The notes: generated by a model from the sequence alone, not told the origin. Positions 16,392 to 24,330 are shown, counted from the stretch's first letter. The stretch: 64,000 bases of DNA from a delta proteobacterium NaphS2 (GCA_000179315.1 ADZZ01000383.1:1-64000); one strand, 5' to 3'. Made by a program: numbers and translations.

Positions 16392-16662
16392 GTTTCGCCT
16401 TCACATGTTCCCAGGAAATACTCTTCGAAACGTCATGTGCCGGTAGACGTTGATCAACCATTTCCGCAATTTCCAGATGCTCCAAAAAACGCTCCGCATC
16501 TTTCAAAAGCTCATACTCCGCAGGGGAAACGATGACGGCGGCAAGCTCATTGTTTCTCATAACAAAAAGCGGCTTTCCGTTACGGCTTAACTGCCTCAGT
16601 TTTCCGGTAAGGGCTTTCTGAAGAGCGGTGATGGAAACCATTCTATCGGTATCTACCTGCAT
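16381..16662 (-). CDS. Phd/YefM-family antitoxin
   Basis: This 93-residue protein has the Phd/YefM DNA-binding fold at its N-terminus (MVSITALQKALTGKLRQL...KPLFVMRNNELAAVIVSPAEYELL) and a charged C-terminal tail for toxin neutralisation. The ATG at 16662 is chosen because AAGGAG lies 10 nt upstream; the upstream ATG at 16680 would put that site inside the gene. The AT-rich, partly palindromic stretch at 16683-16706 (TATATATTTTTATACATATATA on the minus strand, 22 bp, split here as TATATATTTT and TATACATATATA) is a likely promoter-operator for autoregulation. Confidence 0.8.
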   Translation of the reverse strand: MQVDTDRMVSITALQKALTGKLRQLSRNGKPLFVMRNNELAAVIVSPAEYELLKDAERFLEHLEIAEMVDQRLPAHDVSKSISWEHVKAKRGY

Positions 16663-16811
16663 GATGAGCTTCTCCTTCATATTTATATATGTATAAAAAT
16701 ATATAGATCCGGAATGTACGTCAAGGGATAATCCATGAAAATTCAGGACGATCGCATTTAATAGCGCTGACCCAATGTCATTAACTTAGGATCTGTCCCA
16801 TTGGACAATTG

Positions 16812-16882
16812 CGTCACCCCGGCGAAAGCCGGGGTCCAGAACCGTTTGAAATGACTGGATTCCGGCCTTCGCCGGAATGACG
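16812..16882. repeat. REP/MITE-like palindromic intergenic repeat
   Basis: Two GC-rich hairpins, CCCCGGCGAAAGCCGGGG and TTCCGGCCTTCGCCGGAA, are flanked by CGTCA at the left and TGACG at the right, with CCAG/CTGG near the middle. The whole unit is an imperfect palindrome. This form (CGTCATTCCGGCGAAGGCC type) is a widespread bacterial intergenic repeat. The surrounding gene-free stretch 16683-17127 shows nothing else I can support. Confidence 0.7.
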
Positions 16883-17127
16883 CGTGCTTGTGCCGAGCGA
16901 TTCATCGTAGGCTTAAGTTAACAGCATTGAGCGCTGACCAATAAATTTTAAATTGTAACACATTGAAATACAAATGGCGGATCTTTATCGCCAAGCCAAC
17001 AGGGAAATGTCGACGTCAGGACAAGCATCTTATGCAATGGAACAAGTCAATCCTGAATATTGAGGGAACAATTTGAAAGTGACATTTTCAAATTGACACC
17101 ACCGCTTGTTTGCGGTAACTGTAAGAT

Positions 17128-17738
17128 ATGATTCCTCGAACCCTCGCCCATCGATTAACACAGCTTGCCGGTGCGTTCCCTGCTGTTTTCCTTACCGGGC
17201 CCCGGCAGTCTGGAAAGACCACCCTGGCCCGTGCCGCATTTCCCCAATTTCAGTACATCTCACTGGAGGACATGCAGAATCGGCGGGAGGCTGTTGAAGA
17301 CCCACGCGGGTTCCTGCGTCGATTAGAGGGACAAGCCGCCATTTTGGACGAAATCCAACGGGTGCCGGATCTCTTTTCCTATCTTCAGGGCTTTGTAGAT
17401 GAATCCCGAGGCGGCCCGCTTGTCCTCACCGGATCCCAGCACTTTCTTCTTTCAGAAAAAATCAGCCAATCCCTCGCCGGCAGAGTCGCGATTTTGGAAT
17501 TGCTCCCTTTTTCTCTGGCTGAGTTGTGCGGGCGGGAGGCCCTCACCCCGGATAGCTTTATGACGCCCGGCCCCCACGTCCTCCACGATCCGGGCCTTGA
17601 CTTAACCGAAACTTTGTTCACCGGTTTCTTTCCCCGCATTCACGACCGCGGCTTGGAGGCCCCCGTGTGGCTCGACGGTTATGTTCGAACCTATATAGAG
17701 CGGGATGTTCATCAGGTGGCGGGAATTGGGGATATGGA
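17128..17738 (+). pseudogene. 5' half of a DUF4143-type AAA ATPase, split by an IS
   Basis: The frame encodes Walker A GPRQSGKTTLA (about residues 24-34), a Walker B region ILDEIQRVPDL, the sensor LVLTGSQHFLL, and LLPFSLAEL, which is the N-terminal part of the ATPase family with a C-terminal DUF4143 nuclease-like domain. After codon IGDMD the frame enters the inserted element. Joining 17128-17738 to 21465-22047 gives 1,194 nt and restores one continuous frame of 397 residues. Proteins of this family are common in mobile islands; their role is not well defined. Confidence 0.85.
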
Positions 17739-17790
17739 CCCTGATGGCCACCCAAAATCCCCCACTTGTGGCCACCTCAAAATCCCCCAC
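17739..17790 (+). repeat. left terminal repeats of the IS21-like element
   Basis: Two tandem copies of a CAAAATCCCCCAC motif (near 17755 and 17778), separated by TTGTGGCCACCT, form the left end. A third copy sharing the 16-nt core TCAAAATCCCCCACCC is found inside istA at 18096-18111. IS21 transposases bind such multiple terminal repeats. Confidence 0.8.
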
Positions 17791-17883
17791 CCAGCCAGTC
17801 TGATTTTCCAGTAGAGATTGCTGAAAAAGGCGACAGAACGTAACTACTCCCATTTGTGAAATCCACGAATGGGGGAAGGAAGG

Positions 17884-20550
17884 ATGAACGTTTTGAAGCC
17901 GAATTTGAAAGCAACAGTCATAACATTACTGGAAAAGGGACTCAGTCAACGCGAGATCAACCGGAAGACCGGGATCAACCGAAAAACCATCCGGAGATAT
18001 GCTCAGCTGCATCATCGGGCAATTTTTGAAGAAACTGAGTCTTCAATCTACCCCACTTTAGAAGGGGTGGACACCGGGTCTTCGGTTCTTCCTGTTCAAA
18101 ATCCCCCACCCCGGCCACCGGCTTTGGAGAACCCTCCGAAGAATGGTTCGGCCTGCGAACCGCATCGAAAGTGGATTGAAGAACAACTGAGGCTGGGTCG
18201 AAACGCCATGGCCATCTACCAGGACCTGGTGGAACTGTTCGCATTCACGCATCAATACAACAGCGTAAAGCGGTTCGTTCGAAGACTCAAAAAAAAGGAC
18301 CCGCGTCAGTTTGACCGACTTGAATTTCTTCCCGGAGAAGAGGCCCAGGTTGACTATGGAACAGGAGCGCCGACGCTTCATGACAGCGGAAAACATCGCC
18401 GGCCTCGCTTGTTTGTCATGGTGTTGAAATATTCCGGGCGGGCCTTCCGGAAAGTGGTGTGGAAATCGAGCAAGGAAACATGGTGCAGGCTGCATGAGGA
18501 AGCATTCCGGTATTTTGGCGGATGCCCGGGATATGTAGCCTTGGATAACCTTAAGGAAGGCGTGATCAAGCCTGATATTTATGATCCCGAGCTTAATACG
18601 TTATATGCCGCGATGTTGTCTCATTACGACGTTGCGGCAGACCCGGCAAGGGTGAAGGATCCGAACCGAAAAGGGACGGTGGAAAACGGGGTTAAGTACA
18701 CACAGAATACCGCCCTGAAGGGCCGGAAATTCGATTGTATTGACGCTCAGAATGATTGGCTCATGCATTGGGAAAAGCGCTGGGCGGCGCCTCGCATTCA
18801 TGGCCGGGCCAAAAGACAGGTTGAAGAAATGTTCCAGGAGGAAAAACCCTGCCTTCTGCCTTTGCCCTTGTCGCCGTTTGTGTATTTTCGACAGGAAATC
18901 CGGACGGTTTACGATGACGGCACCATCCAGTTGGACAATTGTTACTACGCCGCCAATCCGGCGCCCCTTTACAGTCAGGTGGTGGTAAGGGTCTATGACA
19001 AAGAGATCGAAATCCTGGACCCTCAACGGATGGAAGTGATTCGCCGCCATCCAAAGGGTCGTATGCCGGGGTCCCTTTTGATGGAACCGCGGGACCGAAT
19101 TTTTAATCCCTCCCGGCAAACGGACAGGTTGCTGGCACGGGCCGAAGCCATTGGACCCCATACATTCTCATTGTGTGAAACGTGGTTTACCGAAGAAGGC
19201 CGAAGCGGCCAGCGCCGGATGTATGGCCTGATCAATCTGGTCCGGCACTACCCGGCAAGGTATGTGGAAAAAGCCGCCGAACTGGCAAAGGCAAACGGAT
19301 TGAAAAGCTCCAAGGCATTGCGGCGTATGGTGGAGCGCATGGCGGAGGATGAAAAGACAGAACCACTCACCCAGGACCATCCCCTGATTCGGCCGGGAGA
19401 AGACTATGCGGTTTTCTGGAATCAACATGCTGCTGGAGGATCATCCCGACCGATTGTTACCGAATCTCGGGTAAAACTGTCTCAGGTTTGGGAACAGGCC
19501 AGCTGGCTGGAGGTGATAAGGGTTTTTGACCTTGAGGTGGATCCTAAAAGGAGCCGCCGGGACGATGAAATATGGATCAAATCGCCCTTTACCCATGAAG
19601 AGAAGGCCTCAATGCATGTCAGTTTGTCGGAGAACATTTTCAAGGACTTCAGTAGCGGCAAAGGGGGTGGCATCATGCAGTTCTGCCGGGAGATGCTGCT
19701 CCAAAAAGGCCGGGAAATGACCATGTCCGAGGTGGCCCGGTGGATGGTTAAAGAAGGGATTGCGACGGCAAATCATCCGAAAAGTTTGGTCAAACAGAAA
19801 GAGAAAGCCGCAAACACAGGTACAAATCCAGCCATTAAAATCGATTTGCGTCGTTATTTGCGAACCGATCATCCTGAGTTATGCAGGCGGGGCATATCGG
19901 CCACCACCTGTCGATACCTGGGGTGTGGGTTTCTCCCCCGGCGGTCATGGGCGAAGACAGGTTCACCGCTTAACTCGCGGCTGGTGTTTCAGGTCCGTGG
20001 TGTAAGAGAAAATGGCCAGGGTCTTCAACCGGTGATTCTCACCCATACGGGACGAGCACTGAGTATGGAACAAGAAGAGCTCAATGGAAAATACTGGAGT
20101 TATCCGTTTAAGAAAGCCTGGGAGATCTACAACCAGGATAACATCCTGCTGGATGAAGCGGCACTGGGTCAAACAAATATGTTCGGCTTGATCCTGACAG
20201 AAGGATTTTTCGACGTAGCAAAGCTTGTGGAGGCCGGTTGCCGCAATGCCGTGGCGCTAATGGGAAATGCCATCTCCTTGGGGCAGATCGAGCGGTTGGT
20301 GTGGATCCGTTCCCGGGTTCGGTTTCCTCGCATCCTGTTGTTTTTGGACCGTGATCCGGCGGGGAAAACTGGGGCTTTGCAGGTACGGGAAAGGCTCTTT
20401 CACCACGGTTTTCCCGTCACTGTATTTGACTGGGAACAGTTGGTGTCTTTCAATGGTGAGAAACCCAAGCCCATTCCGGAATCCATAAAGGACCCGGCGG
20501 ACATGTCGGTGGAACAGATTCAAACACTACGCAGGCACGGGATATTTTGA
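17884..20550 (+). CDS. IS21 IstA transposase fused to a DnaG-like primase portion
   Basis: This 888-residue protein has two halves. The first (about 1-520) is IstA: an N-terminal helix-turn-helix (LSQREINRKTGINRKTIRRY), an rve core with Asp157 (AQVDYG), Asp221 (ALDNLKEG) and Glu267 (GTVENGV), and a Mu-type C-terminal region. The second (about 550-888) follows DnaG order. It has a CHC2 zinc-finger fold (about 562-600: KSPFTHEEKAS, then IFKDFSSGKGGG) in which the usual Cys, His, Cys, Cys ligands read Ser, Thr, Asp, Ser. A Toprim domain follows, with ILTEGFFDV (Glu773) and LFLDRDPAGK (Asp822, Asp824), then KDPADMS. The ATG at 17884 is preferred because GGGGGAAGG precedes it; ATG 17869 lacks a site. 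The fold half is clear; primase activity is inferred. Confidence 0.9.
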   Translation: MNVLKPNLKATVITLLEKGLSQREINRKTGINRKTIRRYAQLHHRAIFEETESSIYPTLEGVDTGSSVLPVQNPPPRPPALENPPKNGSACEPHRKWIEEQLRLGRNAMAIYQDLVELFAFTHQYNSVKRFVRRLKKKDPRQFDRLEFLPGEEAQVDYGTGAPTLHDSGKHRRPRLFVMVLKYSGRAFRKVVWKSSKETWCRLHEEAFRYFGGCPGYVALDNLKEGVIKPDIYDPELNTLYAAMLSHYDVAADPARVKDPNRKGTVENGVKYTQNTALKGRKFDCIDAQNDWLMHWEKRWAAPRIHGRAKRQVEEMFQEEKPCLLPLPLSPFVYFRQEIRTVYDDGTIQLDNCYYAANPAPLYSQVVVRVYDKEIEILDPQRMEVIRRHPKGRMPGSLLMEPRDRIFNPSRQTDRLLARAEAIGPHTFSLCETWFTEEGRSGQRRMYGLINLVRHYPARYVEKAAELAKANGLKSSKALRRMVERMAEDEKTEPLTQDHPLIRPGEDYAVFWNQHAAGGSSRPIVTESRVKLSQVWEQASWLEVIRVFDLEVDPKRSRRDDEIWIKSPFTHEEKASMHVSLSENIFKDFSSGKGGGIMQFCREMLLQKGREMTMSEVARWMVKEGIATANHPKSLVKQKEKAANTGTNPAIKIDLRRYLRTDHPELCRRGISATTCRYLGCGFLPRRSWAKTGSPLNSRLVFQVRGVRENGQGLQPVILTHTGRALSMEQEELNGKYWSYPFKKAWEIYNQDNILLDEAALGQTNMFGLILTEGFFDVAKLVEAGCRNAVALMGNAISLGQIERLVWIRSRVRFPRILLFLDRDPAGKTGALQVRERLFHHGFPVTVFDWEQLVSFNGEKPKPIPESIKDPADMSVEQIQTLRRHGIF

Positions 20551-20571
20551 AAACAGGATGAAGGAGGAAAC

Positions 20572-21387
20572 ATGAACATGTCACTGGCTGAAATGGAAAA
20601 GCATCTCAAAACCCTCCGGCTCCATGGTATGATCGCCACCCTGGAGACCCGAATCGTCCAGGCCAATCAGGGCGCTTCTTTTACTGAGGTCTTTGCCTGT
20701 CTGATCCAGGACGAACTGGATTACCGAAAAAGTCGCCTTACACAAACGCGCCTCAAGGCATCCGGTCTCACGGAGCAACCCACCCTGACCGAGTTTGATT
20801 GGGGCTTCAATCCGAAACTGCCCAAGATGGACATCTATGAACTGGTGAGCGGAAAATTTATCCGGGAGGGACACGATGCGCTTTTAATCGGATCCCCAGG
20901 GACAGGGAAAAGTATGATCGCCAAAACGGTTGCTAACGCCGCCATCCTTGCGGGATACAAAGTGGTGTACCGGGAAGCCCACACCTTTTTCGAGGATCTT
21001 TTTGAAGCCACTCAACTTAAACGGAGGAAAAAGATCAGCAAACTTTTTTCCGAAACCGATCTGCTGATCATCGATGACTTGTTTTTGCGCAAGAAAATGC
21101 CGGAACAAGCCGCTGATGATTTGCTGGAAATCATTCTGAATCGGTATTCCGCAAAAAAAAGTACGCTCCTTACATCAAATCGACTCGTTGAAGACTGGGG
21201 TAAGCTTCTCAGGGACAATACAGCATCTTCGGCCATACTCGACCGCCTGCTTCATCACGGGCATCTCCTGAAGTTCGAGGGAAAAAGCTACCGCCTCAAA
21301 GAAGCAGCATCGAGGATATCGCAAAGTAAACAAAAAAAGCAGGATGAAAAAGGAAAGAATATGGACCTTTCTAAAGAAGATTTGTAA
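20572..21387 (+). CDS. istB: IS21-family helper ATPase IstB (primase-linked element)
   Basis: This 271-residue AAA+ protein has Walker A GSPGTGKSMIA (about residues 108-118), Walker B LLIIDDLFL, the sensor STLLTSNR and the C-terminal SSAILDRLLHHGHLLKF. The N-terminus (LAEMEKHLKTLRLHGMIATLE) is the usual IstB helical region. It has a lysine-rich tail of about 25 residues not seen in the other IstB of this window. AAGGAGG lies 5 nt before the ATG. It is 21 nt downstream of the istA-primase gene, so the two form one operon. Confidence 0.92.
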   Translation: MNMSLAEMEKHLKTLRLHGMIATLETRIVQANQGASFTEVFACLIQDELDYRKSRLTQTRLKASGLTEQPTLTEFDWGFNPKLPKMDIYELVSGKFIREGHDALLIGSPGTGKSMIAKTVANAAILAGYKVVYREAHTFFEDLFEATQLKRRKKISKLFSETDLLIIDDLFLRKKMPEQAADDLLEIILNRYSAKKSTLLTSNRLVEDWGKLLRDNTASSAILDRLLHHGHLLKFEGKSYRLKEAASRISQSKQKKQDEKGKNMDLSKEDL

Positions 21388-21406
21388 ACTGAAACCGTCC
21401 TGTCGC

Positions 21407-21458
21407 CGGGGGATTTTGACCCGGCCACAAGTGGGGGATTTTCAGGTGGCCATCCAGG
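21407..21458 (-). repeat. right terminal repeats of the IS21-like element
   Basis: Read inward on the minus strand the end is CCTGGATGGCCACCTG, then AAAATCCCCCACTTGTGGCC, then GGGTCAAAATCCCCC. It mirrors the left end with a few mismatches. A diverged copy of this same end occurs alone at 24262-24325. Confidence 0.8.
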
Positions 21459-21464
21459 TATGGA

Positions 21465-22047
21465 TGCCTTTACCCGCTTTGTGGGGCTCTGCGCAGGCCG
21501 GGTGGGGTCCCTTCTGAACGCCTCTTCCCTCGGCGCCGACGCGGGAGTCACCCATGTCACAGCCAAGCGATGGCTTTCCATTCTCCGCGCCAGTTACATC
21601 CTGTTTCAGCTCCACCCGCATCACCAGAATTTCTCCAAACGACTCATCAAAAGCCCCAAACTCTATTTTGTGGATCCCGGCCTGTTGTGCCATTTGTTGG
21701 GGATCCGAAAGCCCGATGACTTAAGAAACCATCCCTTGCGAGGCGCCATTTTTGAAAATCTCGTCATCAATGAGGTTCAGAAGGTCTTCCTCCACAACGG
21801 AGAGAGGCCGCCCATCTACTTCTGGCGCGATTTCAAGGGACTGGAAGTGGACCTCGTCATCGATCTGGGAACTCACCGGATACCCATTGAAATCAAATCA
21901 GGGGAAACCGTGGCCGCAGATTTCTTCGACAATCTGGATCGATACATCCAGCTCTCCCACGACCCCGGTGGAATGCTCATCTACGGAGGCCGGGAAACAT
22001 ACCTGCGCAGAATCCACCGCGTAAGGGCGTGGTGGACATGTTCTTGA
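21465..22047 (+). pseudogene. 3' half of the split DUF4143-type AAA ATPase
   Basis: After the right-hand TATGGA repeat the ATPase frame resumes with AFTRFVGLCAGRVG, then SLGADAGVTHVTAKRWLSIL (a winged-helix region), and the DUF4143 part with KLYFVDPGL, AIFENLVINEV, YFWRDFKGLEVDLVI and PIEIKSG. The last two resemble the E...D-E-K pattern of PD-(D/E)XK nucleases. The final residues look normal, so before the insertion the gene was intact. Confidence 0.85.
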
Positions 22048-22064
22048 CCGGAACCAAAATTGAT

Positions 22065-22115
22065 CACCCTGGCCCCGTATTCCGCCGGCACCCAGCGAAT
22101 CTGTCATCCACGCTT
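22065..22115 (-). pseudogene. fragment of a DUF218 (YdcF-like) gene 3' region
   Basis: On the minus strand this piece reads as QIRWVPAEYGA with close matches around it, and the DNA aligns without gaps to 47376-47426 inside the intact DUF218 gene at roughly 80 percent identity by eye. A stop codon interrupts the frame just before QIRW. It lies between the ATPase 3' half and AbiEii copy 2. Confidence 0.55.
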
Positions 22116-22206
22116 CCTTATTATTTCTGTATGTAAAAAGAATTAAAAGAATATCGGAGTTCACGTGCCGGGTGAAACATAAAATGACCCCGACAAGATA
22201 ACCCCC

Positions 22207-22833
22207 TTATCTGAATAGGGCCTTTTCAAAGTTCTTCACATTCTTTTCAAAAAAGTGTTTGACTTGTGACCAATTGGTAGATTTCATTTCAGGTAATAGA
22301 ATCGGGTCCGGTTCATTTTCAGCGTCTTCAAAATAAACCAGACTCTTCAAAACATGATAGAGGTTTAGCCTTGAATTTTCGAAACGCTTAAGGAAGAAAT
22401 CACTCACAAGCTCCAGGCTCGCACATAATTTGATGACCGCATAAACATCCCAAAAATCCTTTTTGGCACCTCGCTGGGATATGGTTTTGATCTTTTCCGC
22501 CACGACATCCTGCCAGGCAGCTACATTGACACCTTCCCAGAAATGAACCTGAAAACAAAGGGGAATTTCGTAAAATAGAAAAGAGAGCTTTACACCTTCT
22601 TTTATACAATTGAGGGCCCCCGGCCGGGTAGAAATGATCTTGTCAGGATCGACCAAGGAAACCAGGTCTTCCGTTTCGAAGGTCTTCTCTGAAAAGAAAT
22701 CAAGGTCTTCTGAAATTCGGTGCCCCAATTGAAGGGCAAGTCCCGTTCCGCCAGCGAGATAAAATTGATTGATGTCACCAGCAATATGTTTCAATAAACT
22801 TTTTGTCCGGGCAGGAACTACCTGATTCTGCAT
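22207..22833 (-). CDS. AbiEii/AbiGii-type nucleotidyltransferase toxin, copy 2, full length
   Basis: This 208-residue protein carries YLAGGTGLALQLGHR and SEDLDFF, the complete AbiEii-type GG(T)...D-x-D nucleotidyltransferase motif, plus VAAWQDVVAEKIKTISQRGAKKDFWD downstream. AbiE-type toxins act by nucleotidyl transfer and cause growth arrest, giving abortive phage resistance or plasmid-stabilisation effects. The C-terminus extends 26 residues beyond copy 1 (ending VKNFEKALFR). The start at 22833 overlaps the partner stop (TGATG) after AAGGAGAGC. This is the copy more likely to be functional. Confidence 0.82.
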   Translation of the reverse strand: MQNQVVPARTKSLLKHIAGDINQFYLAGGTGLALQLGHRISEDLDFFSEKTFETEDLVSLVDPDKIISTRPGALNCIKEGVKLSFLFYEIPLCFQVHFWEGVNVAAWQDVVAEKIKTISQRGAKKDFWDVYAVIKLCASLELVSDFFLKRFENSRLNLYHVLKSLVYFEDAENEPDPILLPEMKSTNWSQVKHFFEKNVKNFEKALFR

Positions 22834-23093
22834 CACCTGCTCTCCTTGGACGATACCCCAAAATAAAGAGTCCAAAAACGCCTTGTCATCGGCAAAAGCC
22901 CTCTTCTATTCTGAACAACCTCCAACAAGTGTGAATCCGAATACATTTCACGCAGCCGCCTTAAATCCTTTTCATCGCCATAATCGAGCACCCTTGCAAT
23001 AATATACTGGCTATGGCGTTTCGGATCTATATCCTGCGCATCCCAGAATAGTGCCGGTTCGAAAATGCTCTTGACATCAACCCGTTTTGACAT
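22833..23093 (-). CDS. DUF6922-type partner (putative antitoxin), copy 2
   Basis: This 86-residue protein differs from copy 1 at only a few positions (for example RVDVKSI for RIDVKSI and AQDIDPK for AQEIDPK). It is translationally coupled to the toxin by a 1-nt overlap. The ATG at 23093 is at the edge of the repeated segment; an in-frame ATG at 23156 would read through an unrelated DUF218 remnant and is rejected. Confidence 0.7.
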   Translation of the reverse strand: MSKRVDVKSIFEPALFWDAQDIDPKRHSQYIIARVLDYGDEKDLRRLREMYSDSHLLEVVQNRRGLLPMTRRFWTLYFGVSSKESR

Positions 23094-23111
23094 ATTCTCT
23101 ACTCTTAAAAA

Positions 23112-23175
23112 AAGACCCCGGCAGATGTTTCCACCAATGATACACTCATGCCCCATATTCCGCCAGCGCCCAACG
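23112..23175 (-). pseudogene. second fragment of a DUF218 gene 3' end
   Basis: The DNA aligns with 47343-47406, the last codons of the intact DUF218 gene, at about 85 percent identity by eye. The minus-strand reading is RWALAEYGA, a stop, then VYHWWKH. It lies directly upstream of the AbiEii copy 2 module and cannot be the missing part of the 22065-22115 fragment, because the two cover the same gene region. Confidence 0.6.
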
Positions 23176-23242
23176 AGATTCTACCTCCAGAAGCTTATCA
23201 AATTCTGCTATCTTTCATAGGAAGACCAGTGAAAAAGTTTTT

Positions 23243-23289
23243 TTTCCATACTCTCGCATTTTAGTATTACAATACGCTTGGGTCAACCC
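23243..23289. repeat. 47-bp motif shared with 52148-52194
   Basis: TTTCCATACTC, ATTTT, TATT, AATACGCTT and GGTCAA occur in the same order and spacing in both places. Here the motif lies just upstream of the regulator promoter. It could be an activator site or a conserved upstream region of polysaccharide loci. Confidence 0.5.
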
Positions 23290-23304
23290 GAAGCCAGAAA
23301 ATGC

Positions 23305-23350
23305 TTGACACCATTTTTGAATCTGTTATGAGTAATTTTACTACTCATAA
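23305..23350 (+). promoter_or_regulatory. promoter and palindromic operator of the ArsR-like regulator
   Basis: A consensus -35 box TTGACA (23305-23310) is followed after 16 bp by TATGAG (23327-23332) as -10. A palindrome with perfect 9-bp arms, TTATGAGTA and TACTCATAA (23326-23350, 7-bp centre), covers the -10 and reaches the first base of the ATG. The predicted transcript would start about 10 nt before the ATG and has no ribosome binding site. This layout strongly suggests self-repression. Confidence 0.65.
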
Positions 23351-23940
23351 TGGAGAAAACATTGGGCAGCCTATTTTCAGGCCTCATCGCCTCAAAAGTC
23401 CGAATCAAGCTTTTGACCCGCTTTTTTTTCAACCCGGGAACCCGGGCCTATCTCAGGGAGTTGGCCGGCGAATTCCAGGTTTCCACCAACTCAGTCCGCG
23501 AAGAACTCAACCAACTAACCAAAACCGGACTCCTCAGCTCCGAAAAGAGCGGCCGCAACATCCTTTATAAAGCCAACGACCAGCACCCACTTTTTCCGGA
23601 ACTAAAATCCATGGTTGCCAAAGCCATGGGTATCGACCAGGTAATCGACAGCATCGTCACACGATTGGGTGACCTCGAAAAAGCCTACCTGATCGATGAT
23701 TACGCAGAAGGAAAAGACACCGGAATTGTCGATTTATTGCTGGTCGGTGACATTGACCAGTACCATTTGAATGATTTGAGCAGGAAAACAGAACGGTATA
23801 TCAAAAGAAAAATTCGATCGCTGGTCTTAACCAATGAAGAATTTGATGAATTGATGCCGAAACTGAAAGAAAAACCGCGCGTGTTGATCTGGGAAGCCAA
23901 TAAAGAAAAAAAGACCAAGGAGATCTATAAGTTTGCGTAG
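23350..23940 (+). CDS. ArsR-like winged-helix regulator with nucleotidyltransferase-like C-terminal domain
   Basis: This 196-residue protein has a winged helix at residues about 10-80 (VRIKLLTRFFFNPGTRAYLRELAGEFQVSTNSVREELNQL, given in parts as KLLTRFFF, LRELAGEFQVS and SVREELNQLTKTGLL). Its C-terminal half resembles a minimal nucleotidyltransferase fold (YAEGKDTGIVDLLLVGD). The GS-x-D metal signature of active enzymes is replaced by EGKDTGIVDL, so it is probably a sensor or structural domain. Such regulators are often found at the edge of surface-polysaccharide loci. A palindrome overlaps its promoter and start codon. A 3' fragment of a second copy lies at 24331-24423. Confidence 0.75.
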   Translation: MEKTLGSLFSGLIASKVRIKLLTRFFFNPGTRAYLRELAGEFQVSTNSVREELNQLTKTGLLSSEKSGRNILYKANDQHPLFPELKSMVAKAMGIDQVIDSIVTRLGDLEKAYLIDDYAEGKDTGIVDLLLVGDIDQYHLNDLSRKTERYIKRKIRSLVLTNEEFDELMPKLKEKPRVLIWEANKEKKTKEIYKFA

Positions 23941-24261
23941 TTGTGTTCATTAATCGAATTGTTACTATTTCGAACTCAATTATTGAGTGGATCTGTAATT
24001 CAAAGAGCGGAGCTGTACCCGCAAAAAGATTTTAAACAAGAGACCTTCGAAACCAAAGGAGCAGTATGCCCGGGTAGCAAAAAAGGGCACACTGAGCCAG
24101 TAACAGGAGGTAATTAGCTGTAAATGATGCTAAATGGGGCCCAAAGAAGAGGTTGTAATTTGGATGAAATATCGAAATTCACTGACAATTTTTGTCAAAT
24201 TCTTCAATTAAGGGGCCATTTTTGCCGAATTCCTTAAAATTCAAAGGTTTCACATTAAAAT
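23941..24261. other. gene-free stretch
   Basis: I see no gene or clear repeat here. The sequence is AT-rich and broken by stops in all frames; a leader or untranslated region for the following polysaccharide locus is possible but not shown. Confidence 0.4.
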
Positions 24262-24325
24262 CGTCCTGTCACCGGGGTATTTTGACCCGGCCACAAGTGA
24301 GGTATTTTCAGGTGGCCATCCTGGG
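24262..24325 (+). repeat. solitary right end of a related IS21-like element
   Basis: The 64 bp align with 21397-21458, the right end of the primase-linked element, including CGTCCTGTC, TTTTGACCCGGCCACAAGTG and TTTTCAGGTGGCCATCC. Both internal repeats read GGTATTTT here instead of GGGATTTT, so it derives from a distinct relative, not from the same copy. No left end or genes of that element remain. Confidence 0.75.
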
Positions 24326-24330
24326 TATCG

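Larger units (their letters stand above)
17739..21458 (+). mobile_element. 3,720-bp IS21-like element with transposase-primase fusion
   Basis: The element is flanked by the 6-bp direct repeat TATGGA (17733-17738 and 21459-21464), and removing the element plus one repeat restores the ATPase gene. Its ends are long imperfect inverted repeats (17739-17790 and 21407-21458) sharing GATGGCCACC, AAAATCCCCCACTTGTGGCC and TCAAAATCCCCC. Inside are istA fused to a primase-like part (17884-20550) and istB (20572-21387) on the plus strand. All coding frames are intact, so the insertion looks recent. Confidence 0.9.
22188..23100. repeat. direct repeat copy 2 (913 bp) carrying AbiEii + DUF6922
   Basis: This is the counterpart of 15128-16044, same orientation, lacking the 4-bp duplication. 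The flanks outside the repeat differ from those of copy 1. Confidence 0.85.

Noticed and set aside
17848-17874. CCCATT/AATGGG hairpin just before the transposase-primase start
   Set aside because: The 6-bp stem with a 15-nt loop is weak and could arise by chance; translational control is not supported.
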